Source of the DNA: Sphingobacterium sp. SRCM116780
GTDB taxonomy: Bacteria > Bacteroidota > Bacteroidia > Sphingobacteriales > Sphingobacteriaceae
NCBI RefSeq assembly: GCF_021442025.1
Contig: NZ_CP090446.1
Location: forward strand, 3,410,001-3,474,000
Direction: 5' to 3'
DNA length: 64,000 bases
Shown here: positions 37,764 to 47,356 of the stretch, piece after piece
Numbering within the stretch: position 1 is the first letter of the stretch
Layout: every line of letters starts with the position of its first letter
Program-made: the position numbers and the translations under genes
The notes under the pieces: generated by a model
Databases searched by the model: none
Seen by the model: the letters and a program-made list of their open reading frames with translations, nothing else
What the model was told of the DNA's origin: nothing

Positions 37764-38525
37764 TTATTTTTCTTGAGTTTTTACTTCAATATCGGGAAGA
37801 GTAAGACCCTCAGGCCGGCCATTTTTATTAAAATCTGTTAGCGATCGTTGCACATATTCCAGAAAATCATAGTGTTGCCAATTTTCAATCGTATCATATG
37901 AAGGTCGATAAATGCGCATGAAAGATTCCAAATCCTTATCAGTAAGCTTCGTAATATTCCCAACTGCCTCTTTCGAAAAAACCTTATCAACCTCAAGCTC
38001 CCTTTTCTCACTATCTAGAAATCGACTAAATCTTTTTGCATTTTTAGCCTCACGTCCAAAAAGATTATAAAGCGCCGTAGCAGGACTAGCCAAATAAGTT
38101 CCGAACTTATTATTACCTCCGTTATACACACCTTTCTTACCGTAATCACGCATCGCTTCATTTAATTCCGCTTCTTTTGTTTTTCGCTCGACAAGAACCG
38201 TTTCCAGTTTAATTCCCGGCTGTAACTCCACATAAAAATCCTTCAAATCTCCTATCACAGTTTTAGCCTCTGAATAACCAACTTTAGAAAAAGATAAACT
38301 ATCTCCAATGGAGGCTTCAATTAAAAAAACACCAAAACCATTCGAAACAACAGATTTTTTAGTTCTTAAGTTACTCACATTGACTTCAGAAAGACGCGAA
38401 GAAGTTCCTTTTTCAAAGACCATCCCAGAAATCTTTTGCATTTGTTGCGCATGAACATTTGTAACTGAAAAGAACAGCAACAAAAGACTAAGTGTACTGA
38501 TATGACAAATTATTTTTCTAAACAT
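37764..38525 (-). CDS. Exported carboxypeptidase-regulatory-like domain protein
   Basis: The 253-residue exported protein has a signal peptide (about 1-26, ending TNVHAQQ) and a carboxypeptidase-like beta-sandwich (about 28-110, KISGMVFEKGTSSRLSEVNVSN ... FLIEASIGDSLSFSKVGYSE). The region after this is helical and charged and has no known fold to me (KTKEAELNEAMRDYGKKGVY; FSRFLDSEKRELEVDKVFSKE). The domain is the one seen at the N-terminus of TonB receptors, but here with no barrel. This architecture is common in Bacteroidetes, with unknown function. Confidence 0.8.
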   Translation of the reverse strand: MFRKIICHISTLSLLLLFFSVTNVHAQQMQKISGMVFEKGTSSRLSEVNVSNLRTKKSVVSNGFGVFLIEASIGDSLSFSKVGYSEAKTVIGDLKDFYVELQPGIKLETVLVERKTKEAELNEAMRDYGKKGVYNGGNNKFGTYLASPATALYNLFGREAKNAKRFSRFLDSEKRELEVDKVFSKEAVGNITKLTDKDLESFMRIYRPSYDTIENWQHYDFLEYVQRSLTDFNKNGRPEGLTLPDIEVKTQEK

Positions 38526-38595
38526 ATATTAAATAAAAGTAATAATACTTTTGACACATCATCTGTTAAAAAAGTTTAAATTATTCGATATACCC

Positions 38596-38991
38596 TTATT
38601 TATAAGGATAGAACACAAAATTTGCACCTTCAGGAACAACGACAAACAAGCACATATAATCTTGTGCACGTTTATATTTTTTGATAAATGCCTCTTTTCT
38701 ATCTTCCTTAATAATATGAGATTCCACAAATTCTTCCAAAGTAGAAGCATTGATGCTCCAATTCGTTTTCAGTTCTACATGATCGAGAATCACTTCACCG
38801 ACATTGACAACATGTTGATGTGCAATAAAAATTGGATAAGCAGATAACCCCTCAGCCATAATCTCCAAAGATATTTCTTTAATAGACTCGCTATAAAAAT
38901 CCAAGTCGATTTTCAAACTTTTTAAAGGACTCGCTTTTTGTGTTTCATCTTCTCCATTTGAAGAAGGTGAAAACAACTCTTCCATTTCCAT
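38596..38991 (-). CDS. Small conserved protein of unknown function next to rlmD
   Basis: I do not recognise a named family for this 131-residue soluble protein. It has an acidic, disordered start (about 1-22), then a predicted alpha-beta fold (SLKIDLDFYSESIKEISLEIMAEGLSAYPIFIAHQ, VVNVGEVILDH) and an ending FYPYK. It lies 3 nt after the rlmD stop on the same strand and is probably co-transcribed. No signal peptide or membrane helix is seen. Confidence 0.7.
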   Translation of the reverse strand: MEMEELFSPSSNGEDETQKASPLKSLKIDLDFYSESIKEISLEIMAEGLSAYPIFIAHQHVVNVGEVILDHVELKTNWSINASTLEEFVESHIIKEDRKEAFIKKYKRAQDYMCLFVVVPEGANFVFYPYK

Positions 38992-38994
38992 ATA

Positions 38995-40404
38995 TTATCC
39001 TTTCAATTTTAATAAAACCACATTTTCTACGTGTTGCGTATGTGGGAACATATCAACAGGTTTGATTCGTACAACCTCATACTTTTCTGCTAACAATGTC
39101 AAATCACGCGCCTGAGTTGCCGCATTACAACTAACGTATACGATTTTTGGAGCTTCCATTTCTAATAAACGAGCCACAACATCCGCATGCATACCTGCAC
39201 GAGGAGGATCTGTAATAACCACATCAGGCTTACCATGTTGCGCAATAAAATTAGCCGTCAGTACATCCTTCATATCACCCGCATAGAACTTCGTATTCTT
39301 TACGCCATTGATTTCAGAATTCACCTTTGCATCCTCAATTGCTGATGGCACATACTCAACTCCCACCACTTCTTTCGCATATTTAGCAACGAAATTGGCA
39401 ATAGTACCAGCACCTGTATATAAATCATAAACAAGTTCATCGCCTGATAAACCAGCAAAATCTCTTGTTATTTTATACAATTCATATGCTTGTGCTGAGT
39501 TTGTTTGATAAAATGATTTTGGACCAACTTTAAATTTTAGTCCTTCCATTTCTTCATAGATATAATCACGACCATTATATATAACGATTTCTTGATCAAA
39601 GATCGTATCATTCTTTTTCTGATTGACGATATATAAAAGAGAGGTTATGGTCGGAAATTTTTCTTTTAAGAATGACATCAATAATTCTATTTGTCTTTCT
39701 TTTGGATATGCAAACACCACAATCACCATCAGCTCCCCTGTAGAAGATATACGAATAATTAAATTACGTAAAACACCACTATGTTCACGTAAATCATAAA
39801 AAGACATATCATTTGCAACGGCAAACGCTCGCACGCTATTACGCAGTATATTAGAAGGATCTTCCTGCAGGTAGCAATGATCAACATTTAATATTTTATC
39901 AAAGCGACCTGGAACGTGAAATCCCAAAGCATTCATATCCAAACCATCGACATTATCATCAACAGACGTCAACCACTTTTTATTCGAAAAAGTATATTCG
40001 AGTTTATTACGGTAATATTCTGTTTCAGCGGAGGCTAATATGGGTTCCATTGAAGAGGTATCCACCTTACCAATACGGGTTAATGCATTGACGACCGATT
40101 GTTGTTTAAATAGCAATTGTGCATCATAAGTCATATGTTGCCATTTACAACCACCACATACTCCAAAATGTTCACAGAAAGGATCGACACGATGTTGTGA
40201 AGCTTTTTTCAACGTTTGAATACGGCCTTCACCAAAGCTTTTCTTTTTGCGTATCAATTCCACGTCAACCACATCACCCGGAATTGCTTTTTCAATAAAC
40301 AATACCAAATCATCTGTTTTACCAACACCTTTGCCTTCTTCTGCAATATCGACAATTTCAATATCGTTGAAAACTAATCTTTCTTGTGAACTTCTTCTTC
40401 TCAT
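38995..40404 (-). CDS. rlmD: 23S rRNA (uracil-1939-C5)-methyltransferase RlmD
   Basis: RlmD methylates a uracil of 23S rRNA with SAM. The 469-residue protein has an N-terminal TRAM domain (about 10-68). Iron-sulfur cysteines are in PFCEHFGVCGGCKWQH (Cys77, 83, 86) and DHCYLQ. The C-terminal SAM domain has the motifs YDLYTGAGTIANFVAKY, VVITDPPRAGMH and the catalytic Cys in IVYVSCNAATQARDL. The set fits RlmD/RumA; a sister activity of the same family on tRNA or 16S cannot be fully excluded. A minus-strand TAATTTTG box ends 7 nt before the ATG. Confidence 0.9.
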   Translation of the reverse strand: MRRRSSQERLVFNDIEIVDIAEEGKGVGKTDDLVLFIEKAIPGDVVDVELIRKKKSFGEGRIQTLKKASQHRVDPFCEHFGVCGGCKWQHMTYDAQLLFKQQSVVNALTRIGKVDTSSMEPILASAETEYYRNKLEYTFSNKKWLTSVDDNVDGLDMNALGFHVPGRFDKILNVDHCYLQEDPSNILRNSVRAFAVANDMSFYDLREHSGVLRNLIIRISSTGELMVIVVFAYPKERQIELLMSFLKEKFPTITSLLYIVNQKKNDTIFDQEIVIYNGRDYIYEEMEGLKFKVGPKSFYQTNSAQAYELYKITRDFAGLSGDELVYDLYTGAGTIANFVAKYAKEVVGVEYVPSAIEDAKVNSEINGVKNTKFYAGDMKDVLTANFIAQHGKPDVVITDPPRAGMHADVVARLLEMEAPKIVYVSCNAATQARDLTLLAEKYEVVRIKPVDMFPHTQHVENVVLLKLKG

Positions 40405-40438
40405 ATTGGCGCAAAATTACGCTTTTTTGATTAGAATT

Positions 40439-41014
40439 TTAATGAATAGTTGCGTGAACCAAATAAGGGAGAATCTCTTTTTGGAAAGAGATGAAATTTT
40501 TACGTACGTCAGCTTCAGTAACAGCTGTAAAAGCGAATGAGAAAACGATGTTTTTACTCGTTTTAATTAAGAATGTTAATTTTTTTTCAGAAATAGAGGC
40601 CGCGATAGTATCATTTTGGATGAACGAGCTTAGCAATAAGAATTCCAGATCATCTGATAGTGTTTTTAAATATTCTTGTGCATTTGCCGATTCCCGGATA
40701 AATTCCCATCCAACAAATTCATTACAAACCGTATAAGTGAGACGGCTTACTTTGAGAATAGTATTCCCCAAAAAAACGGCTAAATCTTCTTCACCAACAT
40801 TCTTCTTTAGGATATCTTTCACATTCTCCTGGATATACTCCATTAAGATCGTATGCAGAATAAGTTCTTTGCTATCGAAATATTTATAAAACGTGGCTTT
40901 AGCAATATTTGCCTTTTTAGCGAGTTCATTGACACTGGTTTTATTATAACCATATTTTCGGAAGAGCTCCCGAGCAGATCTTTTAATCGATTCAATAATT
41001 TTATCTGCTTCCAT
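40439..41014 (-). CDS. TetR-family transcriptional regulator
   Basis: The 191-residue regulator has an N-terminal TetR helix-turn-helix (about 5-55, IKRSARELFRKYGYNKTSVNELAKKANIAKATFYKYF-type sequence) and a helical ligand-binding domain. It is placed 3 nt after the small membrane protein and in the pheS transcription direction. Its target and ligand are unknown; it probably controls its own transcription unit or a distant transporter. Confidence 0.9.
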   Translation of the reverse strand: MEADKIIESIKRSARELFRKYGYNKTSVNELAKKANIAKATFYKYFDSKELILHTILMEYIQENVKDILKKNVGEEDLAVFLGNTILKVSRLTYTVCNEFVGWEFIRESANAQEYLKTLSDDLEFLLLSSFIQNDTIAASISEKKLTFLIKTSKNIVFSFAFTAVTEADVRKNFISFQKEILPYLVHATIH

Positions 41015-41016
41015 AA

Positions 41017-41235
41017 TTAGCTTGAAAATATAACTAACGATATACCAGTCACTGCAACAGCCACAGCTTTCTGAACAAAAGCATTATTTCCAATAAGAAA
41101 AACGATTGGAAATAATGCTTGACTAAATTTATCTTTAAAATCTATCTGAATAATACTATTGTCACTATCTTTTGTACTCCATTGCGTTTCAAAAGGCAGA
41201 GACAACAGGATAAAATAATAGATTCTTTTTAACAT
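41017..41235 (-). CDS. Small membrane protein of unknown function
   Basis: The 72-residue product has one clear C-terminal hydrophobic helix (FVQKAVAVAVTGISLVIF, about 53-70) and a weaker one at the N-terminus. The ATG follows the pheS stop codon without any gap, and the stop lies 3 nt before the tetR start. The tight fit between two real genes supports it as a real gene. No homologue is recognised; coding potential is moderate. Confidence 0.55.
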   Translation of the reverse strand: MLKRIYYFILLSLPFETQWSTKDSDNSIIQIDFKDKFSQALFPIVFLIGNNAFVQKAVAVAVTGISLVIFSS

Positions 41236-42273
41236 TTAAATAAGTTCGCTTTCAAATTGAGACAAAAATCTCACGTCATTCTCGGAAAATAGTCGTAAAT
41301 CTTTAATCTCATATTTTAAATTGGTGACACGTTCTATACCCATTCCGAATGCAAAACCAGAATATTTTTGACTATCAATTCCACAGTTATCTAACACATT
41401 TGGATCTACCATACCGCAGCCTAAAATCTCTACCCAACCTGAATACTTACACAATTGACAACCCGCACCTTTACAGATCGTACATGAAATATCCATCTCT
41501 GCAGAAGGCTCTGTAAAAGGGAAATAAGAAGGGCGGAAACGAACCTGAGTTCCCTCACCATATAATTCTTGTACAAAATGGAAAAGCGTCTGTTTCAAAT
41601 CAGCAAATGATACATTTTCATCCACATAAAGGCCTTCCACTTGATGAAAGAAACAATGCGCACGAGAAGAAATCGCTTCATTACGGTAAACACGGCCAGG
41701 CATAATTGCTCGGAAAGGAGGCTGACCAGCTTCCATCAAACGTACTTGAACAGAGGATGTATGTGTACGCAAAGTAATGTCATTACCTTCCTGTTTTTTG
41801 ATAAAAAAAGTATCTTGCATATCACGTGCAGGATGTTCTGGAGGAAAATTTAACGCAGAAAAGTTATGCCAATCATCTTCAATTTCGGGACCTTCGGAAA
41901 CGATGAATCCTAATTTTTTAAAGATCTCAACGATTTCTTTACGGACTAAAGAAAGTGGGTGACGAGAACCTAACTTAAACCCTTGACCAGGTAAAGTCAA
42001 ATCACCTTCACTCTTTTGAACAGCAGACTCATTCGTACCAAATTTTTCATGAGCCTCTTGATATGCTGTTTCAGCCAATTGTTTAAATTCATTCAATACC
42101 TTACCCAAAACACGTTTCTCTTCACTAGAAACGGTTTTAAAATTATCGAACAAACCTTTAACAATACCTTTTGAAACTAAAAATTTCAATCTGAAATTTT
42201 CTACATCAACTGAAGAATTAGGAGCAAATTGCTTGATTTCCTCAGTATACTGCGTTATTTTATCTTGCAACAT
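41236..42273 (-). CDS. pheS: Phenylalanine-tRNA ligase alpha subunit
   Basis: PheS charges tRNA-Phe with phenylalanine with PheT. The 345-residue protein starts with the coiled-coil tRNA-binding region (about 1-85). The class II catalytic motifs follow: GSRHPLSLVRKEIVEIFKKLGF and HPARDMQDTFF (motif 1 region), MPGRVYRNE (motif 2), and GFAFGMGIERVTNLKY (motif 3) near residue 315. PheT is not in the window. A minus-strand TATCTTTG box ends 7 nt before the ATG. Confidence 0.97.
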   Translation of the reverse strand: MLQDKITQYTEEIKQFAPNSSVDVENFRLKFLVSKGIVKGLFDNFKTVSSEEKRVLGKVLNEFKQLAETAYQEAHEKFGTNESAVQKSEGDLTLPGQGFKLGSRHPLSLVRKEIVEIFKKLGFIVSEGPEIEDDWHNFSALNFPPEHPARDMQDTFFIKKQEGNDITLRTHTSSVQVRLMEAGQPPFRAIMPGRVYRNEAISSRAHCFFHQVEGLYVDENVSFADLKQTLFHFVQELYGEGTQVRFRPSYFPFTEPSAEMDISCTICKGAGCQLCKYSGWVEILGCGMVDPNVLDNCGIDSQKYSGFAFGMGIERVTNLKYEIKDLRLFSENDVRFLSQFESELI

Positions 42274-42369
42274 AATTATTCAAAGATACAGCAAAATATT
42301 ATAAAAGATAAAGGGTTTTAGCAAGAGAAAGTTAAATTTGTTTATGGATACAAAAAAGGAATCCATAAA

Positions 42370-42400
42370 AAAGGAGCATCAAAACGAATGATACTCCTTT
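42370..42400 (-). terminator. Terminator after ssb
   Basis: A 12-bp stem (42370-42381 / 42389-42400, one G-U on the minus strand) with a 7-nt loop is followed on the minus strand by a U run. It separates mutY-ssb from pheS. Confidence 0.9.
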
Positions 42401-42419
42401 TCTATTTTAAAATTTCTAT

Positions 42420-42872
42420 TTAGAATGGTAGTGGATCACTATCATTTTCATTCTCTGTAAAATTAACTTCTACATCTTTATTCTCTATTTTCTCTGCTTG
42501 TGTTTGTTCTGATGTAGCTGCAGGAGATGTGGGTTCAAAATCAGATTTTCGACCCAATAAGGTGAAATTTTCTGCAACTATCTCTGTTGAATAACGTCTG
42601 ATACCCTCTTTATCTTCATATGACCTTGTTCGTAAACGCCCTTCGATATAAACTAATTTTCCTTTTGCCAAATACTTTGCCGCAACATCTGCTAATCCTC
42701 GCCATAGCACAACAGTATGCCATTCTGTTTGCTCTACACGTTTTCCATCTCGATTAAATGTTTCTGATGTTGCTAATGGAAAACTAGCAACAGAAACATT
42801 ATTATCTAAATATCTAATTTCTGGATCTTTGCCTAAATGGCCTACTAGAATAACTTTGTTAACTCCTGACAT
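42420..42872 (-). CDS. ssb: Single-stranded DNA-binding protein
   Basis: SSB coats single-stranded DNA in replication and repair. The 150-residue protein has the OB-fold (about 1-108; [48 protein letters not shown]) and a disordered linker. The acidic C-terminal tip ends DSDPLPF, the site that binds partner proteins. It is 18 nt downstream of mutY on the same strand. Confidence 0.97.
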   Translation of the reverse strand: MSGVNKVILVGHLGKDPEIRYLDNNVSVASFPLATSETFNRDGKRVEQTEWHTVVLWRGLADVAAKYLAKGKLVYIEGRLRTRSYEDKEGIRRYSTEIVAENFTLLGRKSDFEPTSPAATSEQTQAEKIENKDVEVNFTENENDSDPLPF

Positions 42873-42890
42873 AATATTAAGGTATTTTGG

Positions 42891-43940
42891 TTATAATTTA
42901 GCTGTTTCTAAAAAAGAAAAAATGAGCTTATGTTTAGCTAATTTATCCAAATCTTTTAATAAAACATAATTCCAATTTATTTTTTTTTGATCTAGGCTAA
43001 AGGGAGTTAATATCCGATAAAAACTGGCGAAGATATTCTGATGGCTTAAAATATGTTTCTTATTCGTCTGCAATAATTCCAACTGTACTTCCGAGCCAAA
43101 TATAGCCATAAACTCTTCCTTACCAACGATCTCAATACCTTCCAGTGGTTCATTTATTTCAATCATAGGAAACTCGTATAAATTCTCCCAAACATCATTA
43201 GATCCTCTTTTAGACATCAATATCGCATCATCCTGTTGAATGATAAAATAGTGAAAATAGCGATTTTTACTTTTCTTAGGTTTAATCTTGACAGGCAATA
43301 CATCAATCATATCGTTCACGTTTCCAAAACAGTCTAATTGAAGTTCACATGTTTGACATAAAGGAGATCTTGGTTTACAATGTAGCGCTCCAAAATCCAT
43401 AATTGCCTGATTATATAAAGCAGGATGCATCCTGTCTAAGTTATCTTTAGCTAGCTGGGTAAAGATCTTTTTTCCTGCAGGGATATTGATTGGTGTATCA
43501 ATGCCATAAAATCGAGCGAGTACACGAAAGACATTCCCATCTAAAACAGCCTGAGGTTCGTCATTAGAGAAAGAAGAAATTGCGGCAGCTGTATACTCCC
43601 CTATTCCAGGCAATTTGATTAATTCTTCATATGCTTTCGGAAAATTCCCGTGATACTGATCTCGCACTATTCTTGCTGTCTTATGCATATTACGACCTCG
43701 GGAATAATAACCTAAACCTTGCCATAAATGCAAAATATCATCTTCAGAAGCATTTGCAAATGCCAGTACATCATCATAACGTGCTACAAATCGCAAATAG
43801 TAAGGTAAGCCTTGCTCAACGCGAGTCTGTTGCAAAATAATCTCAGAAAGCCAGATTTTATACGGATCTCTTGTATTTCTCCAAGGTAAATCACGTTGAT
43901 GTTCGTGATACCATTCCATTATCTTTTTAGCAAATGACAT
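42891..43940 (-). CDS. mutY: A/G-specific adenine glycosylase MutY
   Basis: MutY removes adenine opposite 8-oxoguanine. The 349-residue protein has the start LPWRNTRDPYKIWLSEIILQQT with catalytic Glu, the helix-hairpin-helix LPGIGEYTAAAI, the catalytic Asp region of FSNDEPQAVLDGNVFRVL, and the [4Fe-4S] cysteines in CKPRSPLCQTCELQLDC. A C-terminal NUDIX-like 8-oxoG recognition domain follows (about 220-349). The minus-strand box CAAATTTG ends 4 nt before the ATG. Confidence 0.96.
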   Translation of the reverse strand: MSFAKKIMEWYHEHQRDLPWRNTRDPYKIWLSEIILQQTRVEQGLPYYLRFVARYDDVLAFANASEDDILHLWQGLGYYSRGRNMHKTARIVRDQYHGNFPKAYEELIKLPGIGEYTAAAISSFSNDEPQAVLDGNVFRVLARFYGIDTPINIPAGKKIFTQLAKDNLDRMHPALYNQAIMDFGALHCKPRSPLCQTCELQLDCFGNVNDMIDVLPVKIKPKKSKNRYFHYFIIQQDDAILMSKRGSNDVWENLYEFPMIEINEPLEGIEIVGKEEFMAIFGSEVQLELLQTNKKHILSHQNIFASFYRILTPFSLDQKKINWNYVLLKDLDKLAKHKLIFSFLETAKL

Positions 43941-44028
43941 GCTGCAAATTTGCGTTTTTTTAAACGTCTATCAAATTATGTCTTTTTATTATTTACACAA
44001 GAAGGATATTAGTACGGTAATCATTTCA

Positions 44029-45549
44029 TTACAACTTCTGATTAAAAATGGTTAACGCCTCCTTATCATCGACCTTCTGAATTTCTTTTTTTAGCTTCTT
44101 TTTCAACGTGTTGATCGTTTTTGAAGATGCCGATCCGTATATATTCTTCATTTCAGAAGGATCCTCACTTAAGTCGTACAATTCCCAAGCATTGACACGC
44201 TTATAAAAACGAATGAGTTTATAACGGCCATCACTTACTCCAAAATGAGGAGAAACAGCATGTTCCCCATTTTCATAATAATGATAGTATAAATTTTCTC
44301 GCCCTTCTTTGTCTTGACCTTTTAACACTTTGACAAATGACTCTCCTTGCATTTCAGCAGGTTTCTTGACACCCGCTAATTCCAGTAGCGTTGGTGCTAT
44401 ATCAACATTCATTATTTTAGCATTAGATATCGTACCCTTCGCTATCAATTCCGGAAATTGAATAACCATTGGTGTTCTAAAAGATTCTTCATACATAAAT
44501 CGCTTATCGAACCAACCGTGCTCGCCCATATAAAATCCTTGGTCGGATACGTACATCACTAAAGTGTTTTTCTCTAAATTATGCTCTTTCAAATAGTCCA
44601 ACACCCGTCCAATATTACGATCCATAGATTCTGCCGTATTCAAATAGTCAATCATATAGCGGCGATATTTCCATTCAGCCAAGGCCTTTCCAGATAGTTT
44701 TTGCATATCCAATTGCTCTTTAATTGGTTTATAATAGGCCATATAAGACGTTAGCTGTTTTTCATTCATCCGAGCAAAACTTCTCTCTGTCTTCATTTTC
44801 TCGGTCGACTCGTACATCTTCAAATCATAAGCCATTTGCATATCTTTGTCAATTGACATTTCTTGACCAGCGGCAGATAAGCGGTCTTCATAGTGATCAT
44901 AAAAATTTGCTGGAAGTTGAAATTTCTTGTGATCGTTTTTTCCAAAATCTTGCGGATCAGGCATCCAAGTACGATGTGTTGCTTTATGACCAATAATCAG
45001 ACAAAAAGGATTATTTTTATCTAACGAATCTAACCAACGCGTTGCCTTATCCGTTACAATATCCGAAACATATCCTTCGACAGCTTCTCTTTGATTTCCT
45101 TTATTAATAAACGTTGGATTAAAGTAAGTTCCTTGCCCCACCAAAACACTAAAATAATCAAACCCTTGAGGTTCATTTCCTAAATGCTGTTTACCAATCC
45201 AAGCCGTTTTATATCCTACTTTTTGTAAATCTTTAACAAACAAATCTTGACTATGATCAAAGTTCGAGGTCTCATTATCTTTAAATCCATTCTTATGGCT
45301 ATATTTTCCTGTCAATAATGTTGCTCTACTAGGACTGCAGATTGAATTAGTCACATATGCTCTGTCCATGCGAACACCTGTCGATGCGATTTTATCAATA
45401 TTTGGTGTATGTGCAAATTGAGAACCATACGCTCCAATTGCTTGATAAGCGTGATCATCAGAAATAATGATGACCATATTTGGTTTTTTTTGAGCAAAAA
45501 CAATCACATGAGCAACACAGAAAATAAAAAATAGAGCTGATTTTTTCAT
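44029..45549 (-). CDS. Sulfatase (formylglycine-dependent)
   Basis: The 506-residue exported enzyme probably hydrolyses sulfate esters from polysaccharides or small molecules. The signal peptide is about 1-19, ending FAQ. The catalytic signature NSICSPSRATLLTGKYSHKNG has Cys71 in CSPSR, to be oxidised to formylglycine. The metal site includes DD at 31-32 (IISDDHAY) and VSDQGFYMGEHGWFDKRFM. It belongs to the arylsulfatase/heparan-sulfatase clan; the substrate is unknown. No SusCD pair or maturation enzyme is adjacent, so it is not part of a visible polysaccharide locus. Confidence 0.92.
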   Translation of the reverse strand: MKKSALFFIFCVAHVIVFAQKKPNMVIIISDDHAYQAIGAYGSQFAHTPNIDKIASTGVRMDRAYVTNSICSPSRATLLTGKYSHKNGFKDNETSNFDHSQDLFVKDLQKVGYKTAWIGKQHLGNEPQGFDYFSVLVGQGTYFNPTFINKGNQREAVEGYVSDIVTDKATRWLDSLDKNNPFCLIIGHKATHRTWMPDPQDFGKNDHKKFQLPANFYDHYEDRLSAAGQEMSIDKDMQMAYDLKMYESTEKMKTERSFARMNEKQLTSYMAYYKPIKEQLDMQKLSGKALAEWKYRRYMIDYLNTAESMDRNIGRVLDYLKEHNLEKNTLVMYVSDQGFYMGEHGWFDKRFMYEESFRTPMVIQFPELIAKGTISNAKIMNVDIAPTLLELAGVKKPAEMQGESFVKVLKGQDKEGRENLYYHYYENGEHAVSPHFGVSDGRYKLIRFYKRVNAWELYDLSEDPSEMKNIYGSASSKTINTLKKKLKKEIQKVDDKEALTIFNQKL

Positions 45550-45801
45550 AGCTTAGAAAAGGTATTAATTTGGTTGAATTTCAAATATACAGAAACCATT
45601 TAAAACAAAGATTTCGATTCGTTTTATAACGAAAAAGTCACAACATCCAACTTTATGGGAGTAAAGATGTGCTGTATATATTCGCAATTAACAAAGTCAA
45701 TAAGAGTCTCCGCTAAAACCACCGTCCTTCTTCACAACATATAATGTATACTAGTTTTGTTTTCGCCTATTGTTTCTGTTTCTTTGTAGCAAAACAATAA
45801 C

Positions 45802-46236
45802 ATGGAAAAATTGAGCTTTAAAATTTCAACCTTGCATCGTGGGCGCTACATGCTACTACTCCTGTTATTTGTGTTGACTCTTGTCTATATCGTTACACGG
45901 CTTCCTTTATCAGAAGTCGTTAAAATAATGATCGCTCTGTTCTCCTTACCCTTAGTACTTTTCATCGCTGTGAAATGTGCAAAGAAAACATCTGTTTGGA
46001 CCATTGAGAACAATCAATTAACAATGGAAAATAGTTCCTTCAGTAAAACTATACCTCTGACAGATATCGATTATGTTCGCAACCTGAGAAGATCTGGAGG
46101 AAACCTAATCATCATCAAACTCAAACAAAAAGGTAATATTAGAGCTTGGAGAAACAAATTATTCGAAGCCGAAGATGATCTAAAAAGTTTTTGTGAATCG
46201 CTAAAGGATCAAAAAATAGAATACTACGACATGTAG
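45802..46236 (+). CDS. Small membrane protein of unknown function
   Basis: The 144-residue protein has two hydrophobic helices near the N-terminus (about 15-35 and 40-58) and a cytoplasmic or periplasmic beta-rich domain (about 62-144, WTIENNQLTMENSSFSKTIPL) resembling the PH-like domains of bacterial membrane proteins. I do not recognise a named family. A T-rich promoter region with TTTCTTTG lies 20-25 nt before the ATG. It lies between the sulfatase (divergent) and the sulfur-transport genes. Confidence 0.68.
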   Translation: MEKLSFKISTLHRGRYMLLLLLFVLTLVYIVTRLPLSEVVKIMIALFSLPLVLFIAVKCAKKTSVWTIENNQLTMENSSFSKTIPLTDIDYVRNLRRSGGNLIIIKLKQKGNIRAWRNKLFEAEDDLKSFCESLKDQKIEYYDM

Positions 46237-46314
46237 TCTGATAACAAAAGAGCAAAAGATTGTGTAACTTTAGTCATCATCTTTCATTCTTTTGTTATCA
46301 AATAGATTATACCT

Positions 46315-46869
46315 ATGTTGGAAATTATTCAAAAGCCATGGCCTTGGTATATTTCAGGCCCTTTGATTGCCCTTGTCATGTTTTTACTCCTCAAACAAGG
46401 TAAAGACTTTGGGATATCCAATAATCTGAGAACCATGTGTACAATTGTTGGTGCTGGTAAAACAAGCGCCTTCTTTCGTTTTGATTGGAAATCGCAAATA
46501 TGGAATCTACTGATTGTTTTAGGAACAATAATCGGAGGATTCATTGCACACTACTATTTAAGTGATGGATCTGCAGCTGACATCAATCCTAAAAGTATCT
46601 CGGATTTGCAATCGTTAGGTATCATAGACCAATTAAGAGGTTATATGCCCGAAAGTATATTCATATTTAATGGTTCACTTTTCCAATTCCTTATTTTAAG
46701 TATTGGGGGACTATTGATTGGCTTTGGTACCCGATATGCTGGAGGCTGTTCTTCTGGTCACGCGATCTCAGGTCTAAGTAATTTCCAACTCCCTTCTTTA
46801 ATTGCCGTTATCGGATTCTTTATCGGTGGCGTCATCATGGTACATTTTATTTTTCCACTTATTTTCTAG
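46315..46869 (+). CDS. YeeE/YedE family protein, N-terminal half (thiosulfate/sulfur transport)
   Basis: The 184-residue inner-membrane protein of the YeeE/YedE (DUF395, TsuA-like) family takes up thiosulfate or persulfide-type sulfur. Several membrane helices are present; the substrate-binding cysteine motif is GFGTRYAGGCSSGHAISGLS at about 142-161. In other bacteria the two halves are fused in one protein; here the second half is the next gene, 9 nt later. It is followed by the second half and a CstB-like persulfide dioxygenase, so the operon probably imports and oxidises sulfane sulfur. Confidence 0.88.
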   Translation: MLEIIQKPWPWYISGPLIALVMFLLLKQGKDFGISNNLRTMCTIVGAGKTSAFFRFDWKSQIWNLLIVLGTIIGGFIAHYYLSDGSAADINPKSISDLQSLGIIDQLRGYMPESIFIFNGSLFQFLILSIGGLLIGFGTRYAGGCSSGHAISGLSNFQLPSLIAVIGFFIGGVIMVHFIFPLIF

Positions 46870-46878
46870 ATCAAGGAC

Positions 46879-47292
46879 ATGAAACAGTTAAAATTCATCC
46901 TCATCGGAATACTATTTGGCATTATTATGTACAAATCAGAAGCGGCATCTTGGTATCGCATTTACGAAATGTTTCAATTTCGATCCTTCCATATGTATGG
47001 AATCATAGGAACCGCTTTAACAACAGCAATCATCATTGTTCAGATTATTAAAAGAAAGAAAGTAAAAGATAGCAACGGTGTTCCCATTCAATTTCACGAT
47101 AAAAATAAAAGTATTACACGATACCTTGTCGGAGGTACGATCTTCGGACTAGGCTGGGCGTTAACAGGTGCCTGTCCAGGTCCTATGTTTACCTTAATCG
47201 GTTCTGGCTACTGGACTCTGGGAATTGTACTTGTATTTGCTATTTTAGGAACCTGGTTATATGGTCTTGTTCGAGATAAAATACCCCATTAG
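46879..47292 (+). CDS. YeeE/YedE family protein, C-terminal half
   Basis: This 137-residue membrane protein is the partner half of the preceding transporter. It carries the second conserved cysteine motif FGLGWALTGACPGPMFTLIG at about 90-109. Three to four membrane helices are seen, with a basic loop (IIKRKKVKD) between. It starts 9 nt after the first half and is followed after 64 nt by the MBL-rhodanese gene. Confidence 0.87.
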   Translation: MKQLKFILIGILFGIIMYKSEAASWYRIYEMFQFRSFHMYGIIGTALTTAIIIVQIIKRKKVKDSNGVPIQFHDKNKSITRYLVGGTIFGLGWALTGACPGPMFTLIGSGYWTLGIVLVFAILGTWLYGLVRDKIPH

Positions 47293-47356
47293 TCTAATGA
47301 CTATGATTCATGTTCAATAGGTAATTCATCATTTTAATAAGCCCTAAAAAATAATT

